Shown: in pieces, positions 1 to 8,742 of the stretch
Position numbering within the stretch: position 1 is the stretch's first letter
Layout: every line of letters starts with the position of its first letter
Translations under genes and position numbers: made by a program
Notes under the pieces: generated by a model
Database searches by the model: none
What the model saw: only the letters and a program-made list of their open reading frames with translations
Told to the model about the DNA's origin: nothing
Assembly (NCBI GenBank): GCA_029243025.1
Contig: JAQWSU010000030.1
Location: forward strand, 186,001-250,000
Reading direction: 5' to 3'
Length of the DNA: 64,000 nucleotides
DNA from: Pirellulaceae bacterium
GTDB lineage: Bacteria; Planctomycetota; Planctomycetia; Pirellulales; Pirellulaceae

Positions 1-790
1 CTGCGTATTCAGCTTTGGGGTTTTTTAGGAATTGTTCGTCAATCAAGTCCAATCCGGAGGGTCCCTTGAGAATGAGATAGCAGGCGATGAGAGCATCGAG
101 ACCTGCTTTATCTTTCCGTTCGTTTGACTGCATCATTGCTTTCAACAACGGTGCGTACTCTTCGGTGCCGCAGACTCCCAGCATGGTGAAATACAAGCGA
201 CGACGACTGGCGGGAACATCGGTATCCTTAATCCATTCGATGAGACGATCGACGTGCATTTTATCCTTCATGGCGATCAAATCGCTGTAGGGAGCATTTG
301 CGAATTCGTCATACGCGTCTCGCGAGAGCATTTCATCTTCGTCTTCGAGATGTTCTTGAAAGAACAGCAAGCGACTGCCGTCTTTCGCTAATGTGGGGAG
401 TGCTTGAATGTACTTTTCGGCTCGAGCGGACAATCTTAACGGTGTTGACCACATCAGTTGGGGAGGGTCAGTCCCCATCATCAAGTAGCTTTTGGTTTTG
501 TCAGGTTCTCCGAAGTAGAGAACTTTAATTTTCTGGTCCTTCTTGACCCACTTGTCACCCTTGAGAATGGTTACGACACGGAAGGTGGCTTTGGGTAACG
601 GCGCGTCGGGGTCGGTTGCCGCATCGGGAACGGGCGGCGCTTCAACTAATTGACCGATGACCACCACATCCATCGATTCGATTTCTTCGGTGAAGGTTTG
701 GGAGACCGCGGAGCAGAAGGGGCAGGCCCGCAACGGAGCCGGTATTGTCAGGGCGATGGCTGCCAGCAGTAAAAAACTGAAATAACGCAT
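1..790 (-). CDS. Secreted protein of unknown function (3' end outside window)
   Basis: The reading frame starts at the ATG complementary to 788-790 and stays open to the window edge, giving 263 residues with no stop. The N-terminus (MRYFSFLLLAAIALTIPAPLRA) is a classic signal peptide, directly followed by a CxxC pair (ACPFC) in the mature protein. A beta-rich region with basic and acidic patches follows, including KGDKW near residue 75. From about residue 165 the sequence is helical and resembles a HEAT-like helical solenoid. I do not recognise a named family. It lies 42 bp downstream of the ABC permease on the same strand and may be the last gene of that operon. The CxxC could be redox-active or bind metal; that is inference. 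Confidence 0.75.
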   Translation of the reverse strand, partial: MRYFSFLLLAAIALTIPAPLRACPFCSAVSQTFTEEIESMDVVVIGQLVEAPPVPDAATDPDAPLPKATFRVVTILKGDKWVKKDQKIKVLYFGEPDKTKSYLMMGTDPPQLMWSTPLRLSARAEKYIQALPTLAKDGSRLLFFQEHLEDEDEMLSRDAYDEFANAPYSDLIAMKDKMHVDRLIEWIKDTDVPASRRRLYFTMLGVCGTEEYAPLLKAMMQSNERKDKAGLDALIACYLILKGPSGLDLIDEQFLKNPKAEYA

Positions 791-832
791 GGTTTGACTC
801 CGAGGAAATCGGCCATTGTTGGGCAAGGCTGG

Positions 833-2353
833 TTATGGGTTTGCCGTCAGCGCATCCGCGACGTCCGTACGGTACGCGGCCATCGCCGGCAAAAAGCCCA
901 CGATTACCGCCAATATCATCAGACTGGGAATCAAAATCCACTCCGTGGAAACGTTAATCTCCCCAAGCTTAGCTCCCCCTAAATATATCGGTTCATCGGT
1001 GAGCAAGGCCAGTAAATTTACGGGAGGTGCCAGATCGAATGGGCCGATGATCACCCCCGTTTCCGCCTCAATTCTAGGAGCCGCCGCTGCGATTAAGGCG
1101 TGGCCGCCTACCCAGCCCATGAGGCCGCCGCCGAGCGACAGGATGATCGATTCAAGCAGCACAACTGCCATCACGGTTCGACGACCTGCTCCTAAGGCTC
1201 GCATGATTGCAATTTCACGCCGCCGATCGCTCATGGAATTGTAGATGCTGACCAAAATGCTGATGCCCGAAACGACGCAAATCATGGCGGTCAGAATCAA
1301 CAACACCTGCTGGAAAGGCTTCACGATGCGGTTGAACAGTGTTGTGATCTCACCGACAGGAAAAACGGCTTGAGCGACTGTACCTTCATTCACCATGTTG
1401 CTCAGCCCGCGAGTAATGATTGGGCTTGTTTTGACGAGGAGTGCGGTGACTTCACGTTGTTCGATCGGAAGTGGCGTGGTTTTCCGTTTCGCGGCGGGTA
1501 ACGAGGGATCAACATTCTTTGTCAACTCGTCACTTTCGATCATTTCGGTTGTTTCAAAATTTTCATCGCTCTCAATATCCGCTGCGTCACTTTTTTCGAG
1601 ATCGACCGCGACCACTGCTTCGGACTCTTGCTGGTCCGTGTCTTCTTCTTCAACCGGCAGCGCGTGACCGTCGAGCAGGTAGAAGCCTTCCATATTGACG
1701 AAGACGGCTCGGTCGTTGGGGGTGCCGGAGGACTTTAAAATTCCCACGATGTGAAACAAGTCCGGATGTTCTTCGCCTTCTGTTGAACCATGTGTGGCAG
1801 CGATTGTGTCACCGACTTGCAGGCCGGTGTCTCGTGCTACTTGGGCGCCCACAACGGCTTCGAAGAATCCGTGTTCGTCATTCCAGTATTCGAAGTTTCG
1901 ACCTCCGGCAAACTCATATTGTTGGCCCGTGTCCTCATCGTACACATAGTCATTAAACATCTGAGGCGTCGTGCCGACCAAACGATATTGCTTGTAGTAA
2001 TCACCCAGGCATACTGGAATCACTCGGTCAACATAGTCAGCCCATTTGCCTTGCTGACCATCGTCTCGCTGATCGGCGGGAAGAAACTCCTGGTAAAAAT
2101 CGTAGGGAATGTTTTCGACTGGCTCACTCAAATAGAAGACCGTGTTAAGAACCAATTGAAGTCGGCCGCCTTTTGCGCCCAGGATCAAGTTGTAGCCAAG
2201 GCTGGCGTTGTTCCGAAACGATTCGGCAATAATGCCATGGATCAATAAGACCGCTACGACGAGCATCACCCCCAAGGCCATCGATAAAGCCGTTAAACCA
2301 GATGCCAATGATCTTCTTTGAACGCTTCGCCAAGCAATCTTCCACAGCGGCAT
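833..2353 (-). CDS. ABC transporter permease, MacB/FtsX (LolC/E-like) family
   Basis: The protein of 506 residues has the FtsX/MacB layout. There is one N-terminal membrane helix (about residues 18-40) after a short amphipathic start (WKIAWRSVQRR), a large extracytoplasmic domain, and three C-terminal helices in the last 170 residues. The typical cytoplasmic loop DRRREIAIMRALGA follows the second helix. Families of this type couple ATP hydrolysis in the cytoplasm to movement of lipoproteins, lipids or peptides outside the membrane. An unusual acidic, low-complexity insertion (about residues 230-290, many E, D, S) sits in the periplasmic domain. It lies 92 bp downstream of the ATPase gene on the same strand, so the two form a transporter. 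The substrate cannot be inferred. Confidence 0.9.
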   Translation of the reverse strand: MPLWKIAWRSVQRRSLASGLTALSMALGVMLVVAVLLIHGIIAESFRNNASLGYNLILGAKGGRLQLVLNTVFYLSEPVENIPYDFYQEFLPADQRDDGQQGKWADYVDRVIPVCLGDYYKQYRLVGTTPQMFNDYVYDEDTGQQYEFAGGRNFEYWNDEHGFFEAVVGAQVARDTGLQVGDTIAATHGSTEGEEHPDLFHIVGILKSSGTPNDRAVFVNMEGFYLLDGHALPVEEEDTDQQESEAVVAVDLEKSDAADIESDENFETTEMIESDELTKNVDPSLPAAKRKTTPLPIEQREVTALLVKTSPIITRGLSNMVNEGTVAQAVFPVGEITTLFNRIVKPFQQVLLILTAMICVVSGISILVSIYNSMSDRRREIAIMRALGAGRRTVMAVVLLESIILSLGGGLMGWVGGHALIAAAAPRIEAETGVIIGPFDLAPPVNLLALLTDEPIYLGGAKLGEINVSTEWILIPSLMILAVIVGFLPAMAAYRTDVADALTANP

Positions 2354-2445
2354 GTCAATTCAGTCCCATGAATGTTGTAAAGTTGTGGGTCACAAGCGGC
2401 ATCAAGTAACCGTTTCAAACTGTGGCGACGTACGGATGATTACCG

Positions 2446-3126
2446 CTATCGGTCAGCAATCGTGGCCACGACTCGATTAATCTGATCGAGTTGATCGACA
2501 CGGTCGAATTGATCGGCAACCTCCATCGCGTGTGTTACTATCAGCAAGGAAACCTGCTCCGCTCGGCAACTCTCACGAATCAAATCAATCACGTGCTGTT
2601 GATTTCCCGGGTCGACGTTTGCAGTGGGCTCGTCGGCCAAAAGCAATTTGGGCCGATTGGCAAGCGAGCGGGCCACAGCCACTCGCTGTTGTTCTCCCAC
2701 CGATAAAGCGTTCGATTTGTGTTGGAGTCGATGCTCTAAACCGACTTTTTTCAGCAGTTCACGAGCTCGTTTTTGATCTTTGCGGCCACGGGAGAAGGTC
2801 ATTCCCAACATGACGTTCTCCAAGGCGGTGAAACCTGGCATGAGATTGAAGGTCTGAAAAACATAGCCAATTCGCTCTGCGCGAAATCGGTCCGATCCTG
2901 CCTCAGGCAGCCGTGTGATGTCGAGTCCGTCAATCGTCACAGATCCCGAATCGGGCCGACTGATGCCCGCGATCACATGTAACAACGTTGTCTTGCCGCC
3001 ACCGCTGCGACCAATGAGCGCTGCTTGCTCGCCTTGCTCTAGCTCGAAACTCTCAATGTCTAAAACGGGAAGCAGATCGCCGCTCGGCTCGGTATATGAT
3101 TTTTTTACATTTTTTAGTGCAAGCAT
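2446..3126 (-). CDS. ABC transporter ATP-binding protein (LolD/MacB-type)
   Basis: This 226-residue ATPase has the Walker A motif GRSGGGKT, the Q-loop (YVFQTFNLMPGFTALENV), an ABC signature read as LSVGEQQRVAVARSLA, Walker B LLLADEP and a switch histidine (IVTHAME). The order and length match the LolD/MacB/FtsE group. The signature is slightly unusual: SVGEQ replaces the usual SGGQQ. I chose the ATG complementary to 3124-3126 (MLALKNVKKSY) because it gives the usual family N-terminus; the reading frame is open 30 bp further upstream. It is the first gene of the pair with the FtsX-type permease, and drives that transporter from the cytoplasmic face. Confidence 0.92.
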   Translation of the reverse strand: MLALKNVKKSYTEPSGDLLPVLDIESFELEQGEQAALIGRSGGGKTTLLHVIAGISRPDSGSVTIDGLDITRLPEAGSDRFRAERIGYVFQTFNLMPGFTALENVMLGMTFSRGRKDQKRARELLKKVGLEHRLQHKSNALSVGEQQRVAVARSLANRPKLLLADEPTANVDPGNQQHVIDLIRESCRAEQVSLLIVTHAMEVADQFDRVDQLDQINRVVATIADR

Positions 3127-3383
3127 CGTTTCTACTCGGAATTTGCCGAAGTTCAACGCGAATCAAAGGTTTTCTGGGCGATCGCTTCCACGCTATGAAG
3201 GCTTCACTGCGGACGGCCGGTTCGAGCCGCCGGGGCGGTTTTGGATGATTGGTCGGTGCCAAGCCTTCGGCCTGCGCGATCGGAATACCCGATAAGGCTA
3301 ACCGCAGACAGCATCGACGAAAAGAGCAGCAGGTAGGGCTCGACTCCTCTACGGATCAGATCGTCGAGACGTTCACGAGATGG

Positions 3384-3881
3384 CTAGCGGCGGCGGCGCA
3401 TTGCCTGTTGGATTTGACGTTGGCTGTCGGCCTTCTTCAGGACTTCTCTTTTGTCATGGAGCTTGCGGCCGCGGCAAAGACCCAGCAGGACTTTTGCACG
3501 GCCTGATTTGAAGTACATCTTCAAGGGGACCAAAGTCAGCCCTTTTTCATGAGCTTGCATCGCGAATTTGCTGATTTCACGGCGGTGAAGCAGCAGTTTT
3601 CGTGGTCGTTTGGGCTGATGATTCAGGTGGCTGGCTTCAAAGTATTCCGGGATGTCGGCACCGACTAGCCAGACTTCGCCTTCTCGAATTCGCCCATAGG
3701 ATTCGTCGAGCGACATACGGCCATAGCGGAGGCTTTTCACTTCGCTCCCAGCTAATGCAATGCCACATTCCAGCGAATCTAACACCTGGAATTTGTGCCG
3801 TGCCTTGCGATTTTCGGATATCGACTTGATATTCGACTCTGGTTCGGCAGACTTTTTTTTCTTCTTGTCTTTCTTGGCCAT
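3384..3881 (-). CDS. smpB: SsrA-binding protein SmpB
   Basis: SmpB binds tmRNA and brings it to stalled ribosomes for trans-translation. The 165-residue product has the family core: RKARHKFQVLDSLECGIAL near the start, GSEVKSLRYGR, the GEVWLVGADIPEY strand, and the conserved RPRKLLLHRREI segment. It ends in the basic tail seen in SmpB (KREVLKKADSQRQIQQAMRRRR in part). The start chosen is the ATG complementary to 3879-3881 (MAKKDKKKKK); the longer frame from 3947 adds 22 residues unlike the family. The N-terminal lysine run is normal for SmpB. tmRNA itself was not seen in the window. The gene stands alone, divergent from lipB. Confidence 0.96.
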   Translation of the reverse strand: MAKKDKKKKKSAEPESNIKSISENRKARHKFQVLDSLECGIALAGSEVKSLRYGRMSLDESYGRIREGEVWLVGADIPEYFEASHLNHQPKRPRKLLLHRREISKFAMQAHEKGLTLVPLKMYFKSGRAKVLLGLCRGRKLHDKREVLKKADSQRQIQQAMRRRR

Positions 3882-4088
3882 TTCGAGCAATCGTTGATGT
3901 CGATTTAGAACTCCCGTTTCAATTATAATTTCTCCGCAACCTTCCAAGTAGGGTCCTAGGCTGAGGAAGCTGTGCGGTTCTTCGTCTGAACCTGGCTAGA
4001 TTCTACTGCGCCCGGGCCGTTTTTTGCCTAATTCGGCCAGCTGGTGGGAGGGGATAGGTCTTCAATTCTCTATCGAAATTATGCCTCA

Positions 4089-4799
4089 ATGAATGTTTAC
4101 CTACTTGGATCCGTCGATTTTTGCCGTTGCTTAGCGCTGCAGGAACGGTTGGTTTACGAGTCAGGCGAGCGGTCTAGCGAGCGAGTTTCGTTGCTGATTT
4201 GCGAGCATCCGGCTGTGATTTCCATTGGTCGTTGCGGGTCGCGGGGCCATGTGGGCTTCAGTGACCGGGAGTTGGAAAGTCGCCGTATTCCGATTCGTTG
4301 GGTCGGCCGTGGCGGCGGTGCAGTTCTTCACGCTCCGGGGCAATTGGCCGTTTATCCCATTGTTTCACTCGATCGGTCGATCTGGTCGGTGGGTGAATAT
4401 CTAAGACGTTTTCGGTCTGGTGTGATCGAGGCTTGTCGGATGGCCGGGCTTTCCACCCGGGTAGGCGAAAACTTGACCGTTTGGGGGCGAACGGGTGCTC
4501 TGGGCACGATCGGAGTGGCGATTCGTTACGGCGTCACGATGCACGGATTATGGCTGAATTTGAATCCTGACATGTATCTAACAAAGCGAATCGATAGTTT
4601 GGCCTATTTGCAGGCGGGTCGGGCCACGGATGCAGGAAAGCCCCATCTGAGCAGTCTCCTGTCGGAAACGGGGCGACCGGCTAAAATGGCTCGGGTGCGG
4701 GCCGCCTTCCTGGATGCCCTGCCCACCGCGTTTTCAGCTGAAAAAGTTCACGTCCACACTGGTCACCCTCTTCTGCAAACGGACTCGTCAAACAAGTGA
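4089..4799 (+). CDS. lipB: LipB-like octanoyltransferase family protein lacking the usual catalytic residues
   Basis: LipB normally moves octanoate from acyl carrier protein to lipoyl domains. The 236-residue product shows the fold signatures RGGGAVLHAPGQLAVYP (RGG and H-x-PGQ box), the GTIGVAI strand and TMHGLWLNLNPDM. However, where E. coli LipB has the catalytic lysine (KKICSLG), this protein reads GALGTIG with alanine. Where the family has the acyl-accepting cysteine (INPCG), it reads IDSLA, and no cysteine occurs after about residue 125. The frame is continuous, so a frameshift is not the cause. The start is the ATG at 4089, which gives the family N-terminus; an upstream start at 4044 is possible. 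The stop overlaps the GTG start of lipA by 4 bp, so they are translationally coupled. Activity is uncertain. Confidence 0.82.
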   Translation: MNVYLLGSVDFCRCLALQERLVYESGERSSERVSLLICEHPAVISIGRCGSRGHVGFSDRELESRRIPIRWVGRGGGAVLHAPGQLAVYPIVSLDRSIWSVGEYLRRFRSGVIEACRMAGLSTRVGENLTVWGRTGALGTIGVAIRYGVTMHGLWLNLNPDMYLTKRIDSLAYLQAGRATDAGKPHLSSLLSETGRPAKMARVRAAFLDALPTAFSAEKVHVHTGHPLLQTDSSNK

Positions 4800-5722
4800 G
4801 CGAAGCACCTGCGTTACCTGATCTTCCGATCGTTGATTCCTCGGCTTCTGGGTCCGACCCGGACACGGTGCGACGACTGCCTCGTTGGTTGAAACGCCAG
4901 ATTCCGCTGGGGAATTCAGATCATCAAACCGCGCGGTTGTTGGAGGAGTTGAATTTAGAGACGGTGTGTGACAATGCAAAATGCCCCAATCGCATGGAGT
5001 GCTACTCGCAAAAAACTGCCACCTTTATGGTTCTGGGCAATGTTTGCACGCGCGCATGCAGCTTTTGCGCCGTCTCCCGCGGTGCGCCCGACCAACCCGC
5101 AGAGGATGAGCCTGATCGTCTCGCAGAGGCTTCCGCACGTCTGGGACTCAAGCACGTCGTGATCACTTCGGTCACGCGAGATGATCTTCCTGATGGGGGT
5201 GCGGAGCATTTTCGCCGTTGCGTGCAGGCTGTTCGTGAGCGGACTGGCGCGACGGTCGAAGTACTGACTCCTGACTTTATCGATTCCCCCGAGGCGATTC
5301 AAGCGATTGTTGACGCGAAGCCCGAAGTCTTTAATCACAACACGGAAACGGTTCCTCGGTTGTATCGCAAGGTTCGCGGAGCGAAGTCAGATTATCGCTG
5401 GACACTCGAGTTGTTACGGGAGATTAAACGTCGTGATCCGGAGATCAAAACCAAGAGCGGTTTGATGCTTGGTCTCGGGGAAACACGGCAGGAAATCTAC
5501 GATGTTTTGGCCGACCTGCGAGATGCCGAATGCGATTTCTTGACGTTGGGCCAATATCTTCAGCCGCATCTCGACCGGTTATTACCGGTGGTTCGTTATT
5601 TGTCGCCGGAGGAGTTTGAAGAATTGGGCCAAGCGGCCAAAGCGATGGGCTTTGTACAGGTCGCCAGCGGGCCGTTCGTGCGAAGCAGCTACCATGCTCG
5701 CGAAATGGCCGACGCCAACTAG
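4796..5722 (+). CDS. lipA: Lipoyl synthase LipA (radical SAM)
   Basis: LipA inserts two sulfurs into protein-bound octanoyl groups to make lipoate, using two iron-sulfur clusters. The 308-residue protein has both cluster motifs: C58-x4-C63-x5-C69 for the auxiliary cluster and C84-x3-C88-x2-C91 (CTRACSFC) for the radical SAM cluster. The C-terminal RSSYHA motif, whose serine ligates the auxiliary cluster in known LipA structures, is present. NHNTETVPRLYRKVR and SGLMLGLGE are further family blocks. The start is GTG at 4796, inside the lipB stop (GTGA overlap). All required residues are intact, in contrast to its coupled partner LipB. Confidence 0.97.
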   Translation: MSEAPALPDLPIVDSSASGSDPDTVRRLPRWLKRQIPLGNSDHQTARLLEELNLETVCDNAKCPNRMECYSQKTATFMVLGNVCTRACSFCAVSRGAPDQPAEDEPDRLAEASARLGLKHVVITSVTRDDLPDGGAEHFRRCVQAVRERTGATVEVLTPDFIDSPEAIQAIVDAKPEVFNHNTETVPRLYRKVRGAKSDYRWTLELLREIKRRDPEIKTKSGLMLGLGETRQEIYDVLADLRDAECDFLTLGQYLQPHLDRLLPVVRYLSPEEFEELGQAAKAMGFVQVASGPFVRSSYHAREMADAN

Positions 5723-5732
5723 TGCCAGTTCC

Positions 5733-5750
5733 AACGACCCCTGGGTCGTT
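5733..5750 (+). other. Perfect 8-bp inverted repeat after lipA
   Basis: The arms AACGACCC and GGGTCGTT are separated by two bases, 11 bp after the lipA stop. A hairpin is likely in the transcript, but there is no U tract, so it is at best a weak terminator or a 3' end stabiliser. The rest of the 5723-6005 interval has no gene I can support. Confidence 0.4.
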
Positions 5751-6005
5751 AGCCAGCGAGTTTGCATCACCGAGGTCAACGGGCTATCCGAGCATCCTGT
5801 GGAGATAGACGTGCAAGCTGTGTTGAGGTAAGTGGTGTGAGAGTGGGACACGAACAGAGGGCGTTGCGTGCAGCGGTCTGTCAGATGCTCGATCGGGTAA
5901 CTCGAGCTGTTCCTTTCGATAAACCGTTCGCTGATCGGGACGATCAAAATCGACAAGCCAAAGCTTGTCCCGATTGGCGTGCAGATTTTTAAGGCTGATG
6001 ATTCG

Positions 6006-6647
6006 ATGGAAGATTTTCGCAAGCAATATGGATCTTTACCTCGTTTAGAACGATCAGAGCTCAACAGTGACCCAATTGGGCAATTTCGTACTTGGTTCGA
6101 TCAAGCAACCGAGTTCGTGTCAGTGGATTGGTTTGAATCCAATGCGATGACCCTTGCCACCTCATCTAAAACCGGAGAGGTGACAGCACGTATCGTGTTG
6201 CTCAAGGGGATCGATTCAGACGGCCTCGTGTTTTACACGAATTACGATTCTCAAAAGGGAATGCAGTTGGCGGAAAATCCACGCGCGGCGGCCGTGTTGT
6301 TTTGGCCTCACCTGGAACGTCAAGTTCGTGTGGAGGGAAACGTCGAACGTGTTTCACGCGAGATGTCTGAGCGGTATTTCCACTCTCGACCACGCGGAAG
6401 TCAAATTGGCGCCGCTATTTCCAAACAGTCAAAAATGATTGAAACAGCGGAGGAGTTGGAGCAACGTGTTGAGAAAATGGAGCAGCAGTACGCCGGCCAA
6501 CCGATTCCGCTGCCGGATGACTGGGGCGGTTTTCGTCTGAGGCCGAATCGATTTGAATTTTGGCAGGGTCGGGAAAACCGTTTGCATGTTCGTTTTGCTT
6601 ATGAACGAGTGGGTTCCAACTGGAGCATCAGTCGGCTTTCGCCGTGA
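6006..6647 (+). CDS. pdxH: Pyridoxamine 5'-phosphate oxidase
   Basis: PdxH oxidises pyridoxamine or pyridoxine phosphate to pyridoxal 5'-phosphate using FMN. The 213-residue protein has the family blocks ATSSKTGEVTARIVLLKGID, FYTNYDSQKGMQLAENP, the FMN-contact segment LERQVRVEGNVERVS, SRPRGSQIGA and the C-terminal WQGRENRLHVRFAYER. It ends in RLSP as is usual. I chose the ATG at 6006 (MEDFRKQYGSL), which matches the family start and has AAGG at 5991-5994; an ATG at 5979 would add nine residues. The gene stands alone with about 280 bp before it. Confidence 0.95.
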   Translation: MEDFRKQYGSLPRLERSELNSDPIGQFRTWFDQATEFVSVDWFESNAMTLATSSKTGEVTARIVLLKGIDSDGLVFYTNYDSQKGMQLAENPRAAAVLFWPHLERQVRVEGNVERVSREMSERYFHSRPRGSQIGAAISKQSKMIETAEELEQRVEKMEQQYAGQPIPLPDDWGGFRLRPNRFEFWQGRENRLHVRFAYERVGSNWSISRLSP

Positions 6648-7051
6648 CCCCCGATATGGCCGACGCGTTTGCCCAGCGACTATCTCCTTTTTTCTCGGCG
6701 GGATGAATTTTGACTGTGCCGAATACGTAAAGCAGTTGGCTGATGCCGGTTGGTGCGGTTGGGTCCTGGAACAATCATTTTTTTTCAGGGTCTCTTCTTT
6801 TTTTTGGCGCAGCACTTGCGTCTATCTCTCTGTCAACAGTCGTGGTGAACTCAAAACTCCGTATTGTTCGAGGAAACACCTGAGAAAGAAAGAAAACAAC
6901 GCATCGGTAGAGGGTGATTCGTTGTAACTTTTTCGAAATCGAGGGTGAACTTTGCAGAGTGACGCGCACCACTAGTTGAACCTTTGGGTACTGACACGAA
7001 GTCGGGCCAGGCGTTAACGAAAAGATATCCCAAGGAAGGGGAGAATGACTC
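6648..7051. other. 404-bp interval before pgsB, no gene supported
   Basis: Open frames here do not look like proteins: they cross homopolymer T runs near 6777-6786 and 6799-6807 and have no recognisable motifs. It probably holds the pgsB promoter and leader. A purine-rich ribosome binding site (AAGGAAGGGGAG, about 7031-7042) sits just before the ATG at 7052. Confidence 0.5.
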
Positions 7052-8272
7052 ATGGATGGATCAATGCTTGTTGCGGCAGGAACGGCCGTAATCGGTTCAA
7101 TGGGAATCATGGAGTCGGTCATGCATGGCCGGTTCCTGCGGAAAATTCCCATACGAATTCACGTTAATGGGACACGGGGTAAATCGGGCGTCACTCGTCT
7201 GATTGCCGCCGGATTGCGAGCTGGAGGGATTCGCACTTGCGCGAAGACGACGGGTACTCTGCCCCGGATGATTTTTCCGGATGGGAGTGAGTACCCCGTC
7301 TTTCGCTCTGCTCGGGCGAACGTGATCGAACAGCTACGTATTGTTCGTGCTGCAGCTCGAGCCGAAGCGGATGCACTCGTGATCGAATGCATGGCGTTGC
7401 AACCTGCTTTGCAATCTCTTTGCGAATTGAAAATTATTCAGGCCACGCACGGTGTTATTACAAACGCGCGAGCGGATCATCTCGATGTCATGGGACCGAC
7501 GGTCGATGATGTTGCTCGATCTCTGGCTGGGACCATACCTGTTGGCGCCAAGATGTACACGGCAGAGCAGCGCCATCTTTCCGTATTCCGCCAGGTGGCG
7601 GCAGATCGCCGATGCAAAGTGGTGGAGGTCGACGATGACGATGTGGCACAGGTCACTTGGGATGAATTAGAACAGTTTCCATACATCGAGCATCCGGACA
7701 ACGTTGCTTTGGCCTTGCGCGTTTGTCGGGACTTGGGGGTCGATCGACAGGCTGCCCTGGTGGGCATGTGGGAGGCGCAGCCTGACCCGGGCGTGATGAC
7801 CGTGTACCGAGCTCAGGACGGTGGATCTCCCATTACGTTTATTAACGGATTTGCGGCGAATGATCCCGAGTCAACGGGCAAGATCTGGGAAATGGTGTTA
7901 GCGCGGTTCGGCGGGCGGTGCCGTCACATCGCGGTCGTTAATTGCCGTTCTGATCGACCCGATCGCTCTCGTCAGTTGGCAGAAGCTTGCTTGAATTGGA
8001 CGCCAGCACATCACTATCTGGTGGTTGGATCCGCGACGGAACTGTTTGCAAAGCGAGCCGTGGAACTCGGCTTGAGTAAACAGCAGATGACTTGTGTCGA
8101 GAACACAAAGCGACCGCAATTAATCCAATCGCTTCGTCGGGTCACCGGCGCTAACGCCCTGGTGATGGGGATGGGAAATATTTCCGGGCCTGGAATGGAT
8201 CTTGTGCAACATTACCGAGCCCAGACGGTAATGACTCCCTCGAATCAACCCGTTCTGCGGAAGGTGGCCTGA
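7052..8272 (+). CDS. pgsB: Poly-gamma-glutamate synthase PgsB/CapB
   Basis: PgsB is the ATP-dependent ligase (Mur ligase-like) that polymerises glutamate with PgsC at the membrane. The 406-residue product has a short N-terminal hydrophobic stretch, then HVNGTRGKSGVTRL, the family P-loop, and the following TGTLPRMIFPDG block. ECMALQP and THGVITNARADHLDVMG are further PgsB/CapB signatures, and the C-terminal region includes NGFAANDPEST and NCRSDRPDRS. A GGGGAG ribosome binding site precedes the ATG. Its stop overlaps the pgsC start by one base (TGATG). It is the first gene of the pgsBCW operon. Confidence 0.93.
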   Translation: MDGSMLVAAGTAVIGSMGIMESVMHGRFLRKIPIRIHVNGTRGKSGVTRLIAAGLRAGGIRTCAKTTGTLPRMIFPDGSEYPVFRSARANVIEQLRIVRAAARAEADALVIECMALQPALQSLCELKIIQATHGVITNARADHLDVMGPTVDDVARSLAGTIPVGAKMYTAEQRHLSVFRQVAADRRCKVVEVDDDDVAQVTWDELEQFPYIEHPDNVALALRVCRDLGVDRQAALVGMWEAQPDPGVMTVYRAQDGGSPITFINGFAANDPESTGKIWEMVLARFGGRCRHIAVVNCRSDRPDRSRQLAEACLNWTPAHHYLVVGSATELFAKRAVELGLSKQQMTCVENTKRPQLIQSLRRVTGANALVMGMGNISGPGMDLVQHYRAQTVMTPSNQPVLRKVA

Positions 8273-8742
8273 TGGATACGCTTACTGTTTCGATTGCGAT
8301 TGGATTGATTGTTAGCCTGCTGTTTACCGAAATGTTCGGCTTGTCGGCGGGGGGCATGATTGTGCCTGGTTATCTGGCATTACAGCTTCATCAACCAATC
8401 GCCGTATTGGTGACTTTGCTGACCGCTGGTCTGACTTTTGTTGTTGTGAAATTGTTTTCACGGTACGCGATCGTCTACGGACGTCGCCGCATTGTGATGA
8501 TGATCTTGGTGGGATTTCTGATCGGATCTGCAATACGCGGACTGCCTCTGTTAGTTGTCGGATCGCTCTGCGATCAGGGTTGGATTAACGACTGCTTTTG
8601 CGTGATCGGATTTATTATTCCTGGATTGATTGCACTTTGGATGGATCGACAAGGTTGGGTTGAGACGTTGTCACCCCTGTTGACCTCTTCGGTCGTTGTT
8701 CGATTGGTACTAATTCTGATGGGAATGGAGATCATGGTATGA
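8272..8742 (+). CDS. pgsC: Poly-gamma-glutamate biosynthesis protein PgsC/CapC
   Basis: This is a 156-residue polytopic membrane protein of the PgsC/CapC family. It opens with a helix followed by LLFTEMFGLSAGGMIVPGYLAL, the best-conserved segment of the family, then about four more helices (residues about 38-60, 70-95, 97-120, 130-155). PgsC forms the membrane part of the synthase with PgsB. It is linked by overlapping codons on both sides, TGATG with pgsB and ATGA with pgsW, which strongly implies a single mRNA and fixed stoichiometry. Confidence 0.92.
   Translation: MDTLTVSIAIGLIVSLLFTEMFGLSAGGMIVPGYLALQLHQPIAVLVTLLTAGLTFVVVKLFSRYAIVYGRRRIVMMILVGFLIGSAIRGLPLLVVGSLCDQGWINDCFCVIGFIIPGLIALWMDRQGWVETLSPLLTSSVVVRLVLILMGMEIMV

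Noticed and set aside
5932-5972. Interrupted inverted repeat upstream of pdxH, possible riboswitch
   Set aside because: The arms ATCGGGAC and GTCCCGAT pair, with an inner ACAAGC/GCTTGT, but they do not match any riboswitch class I know and an 11-base bulge is needed.
6553-6927. Plus-strand open frame of 124 codons over the end of pdxH
   Set aside because: It overlaps pdxH in another frame, runs through T-rich tracts and has no protein-like features.
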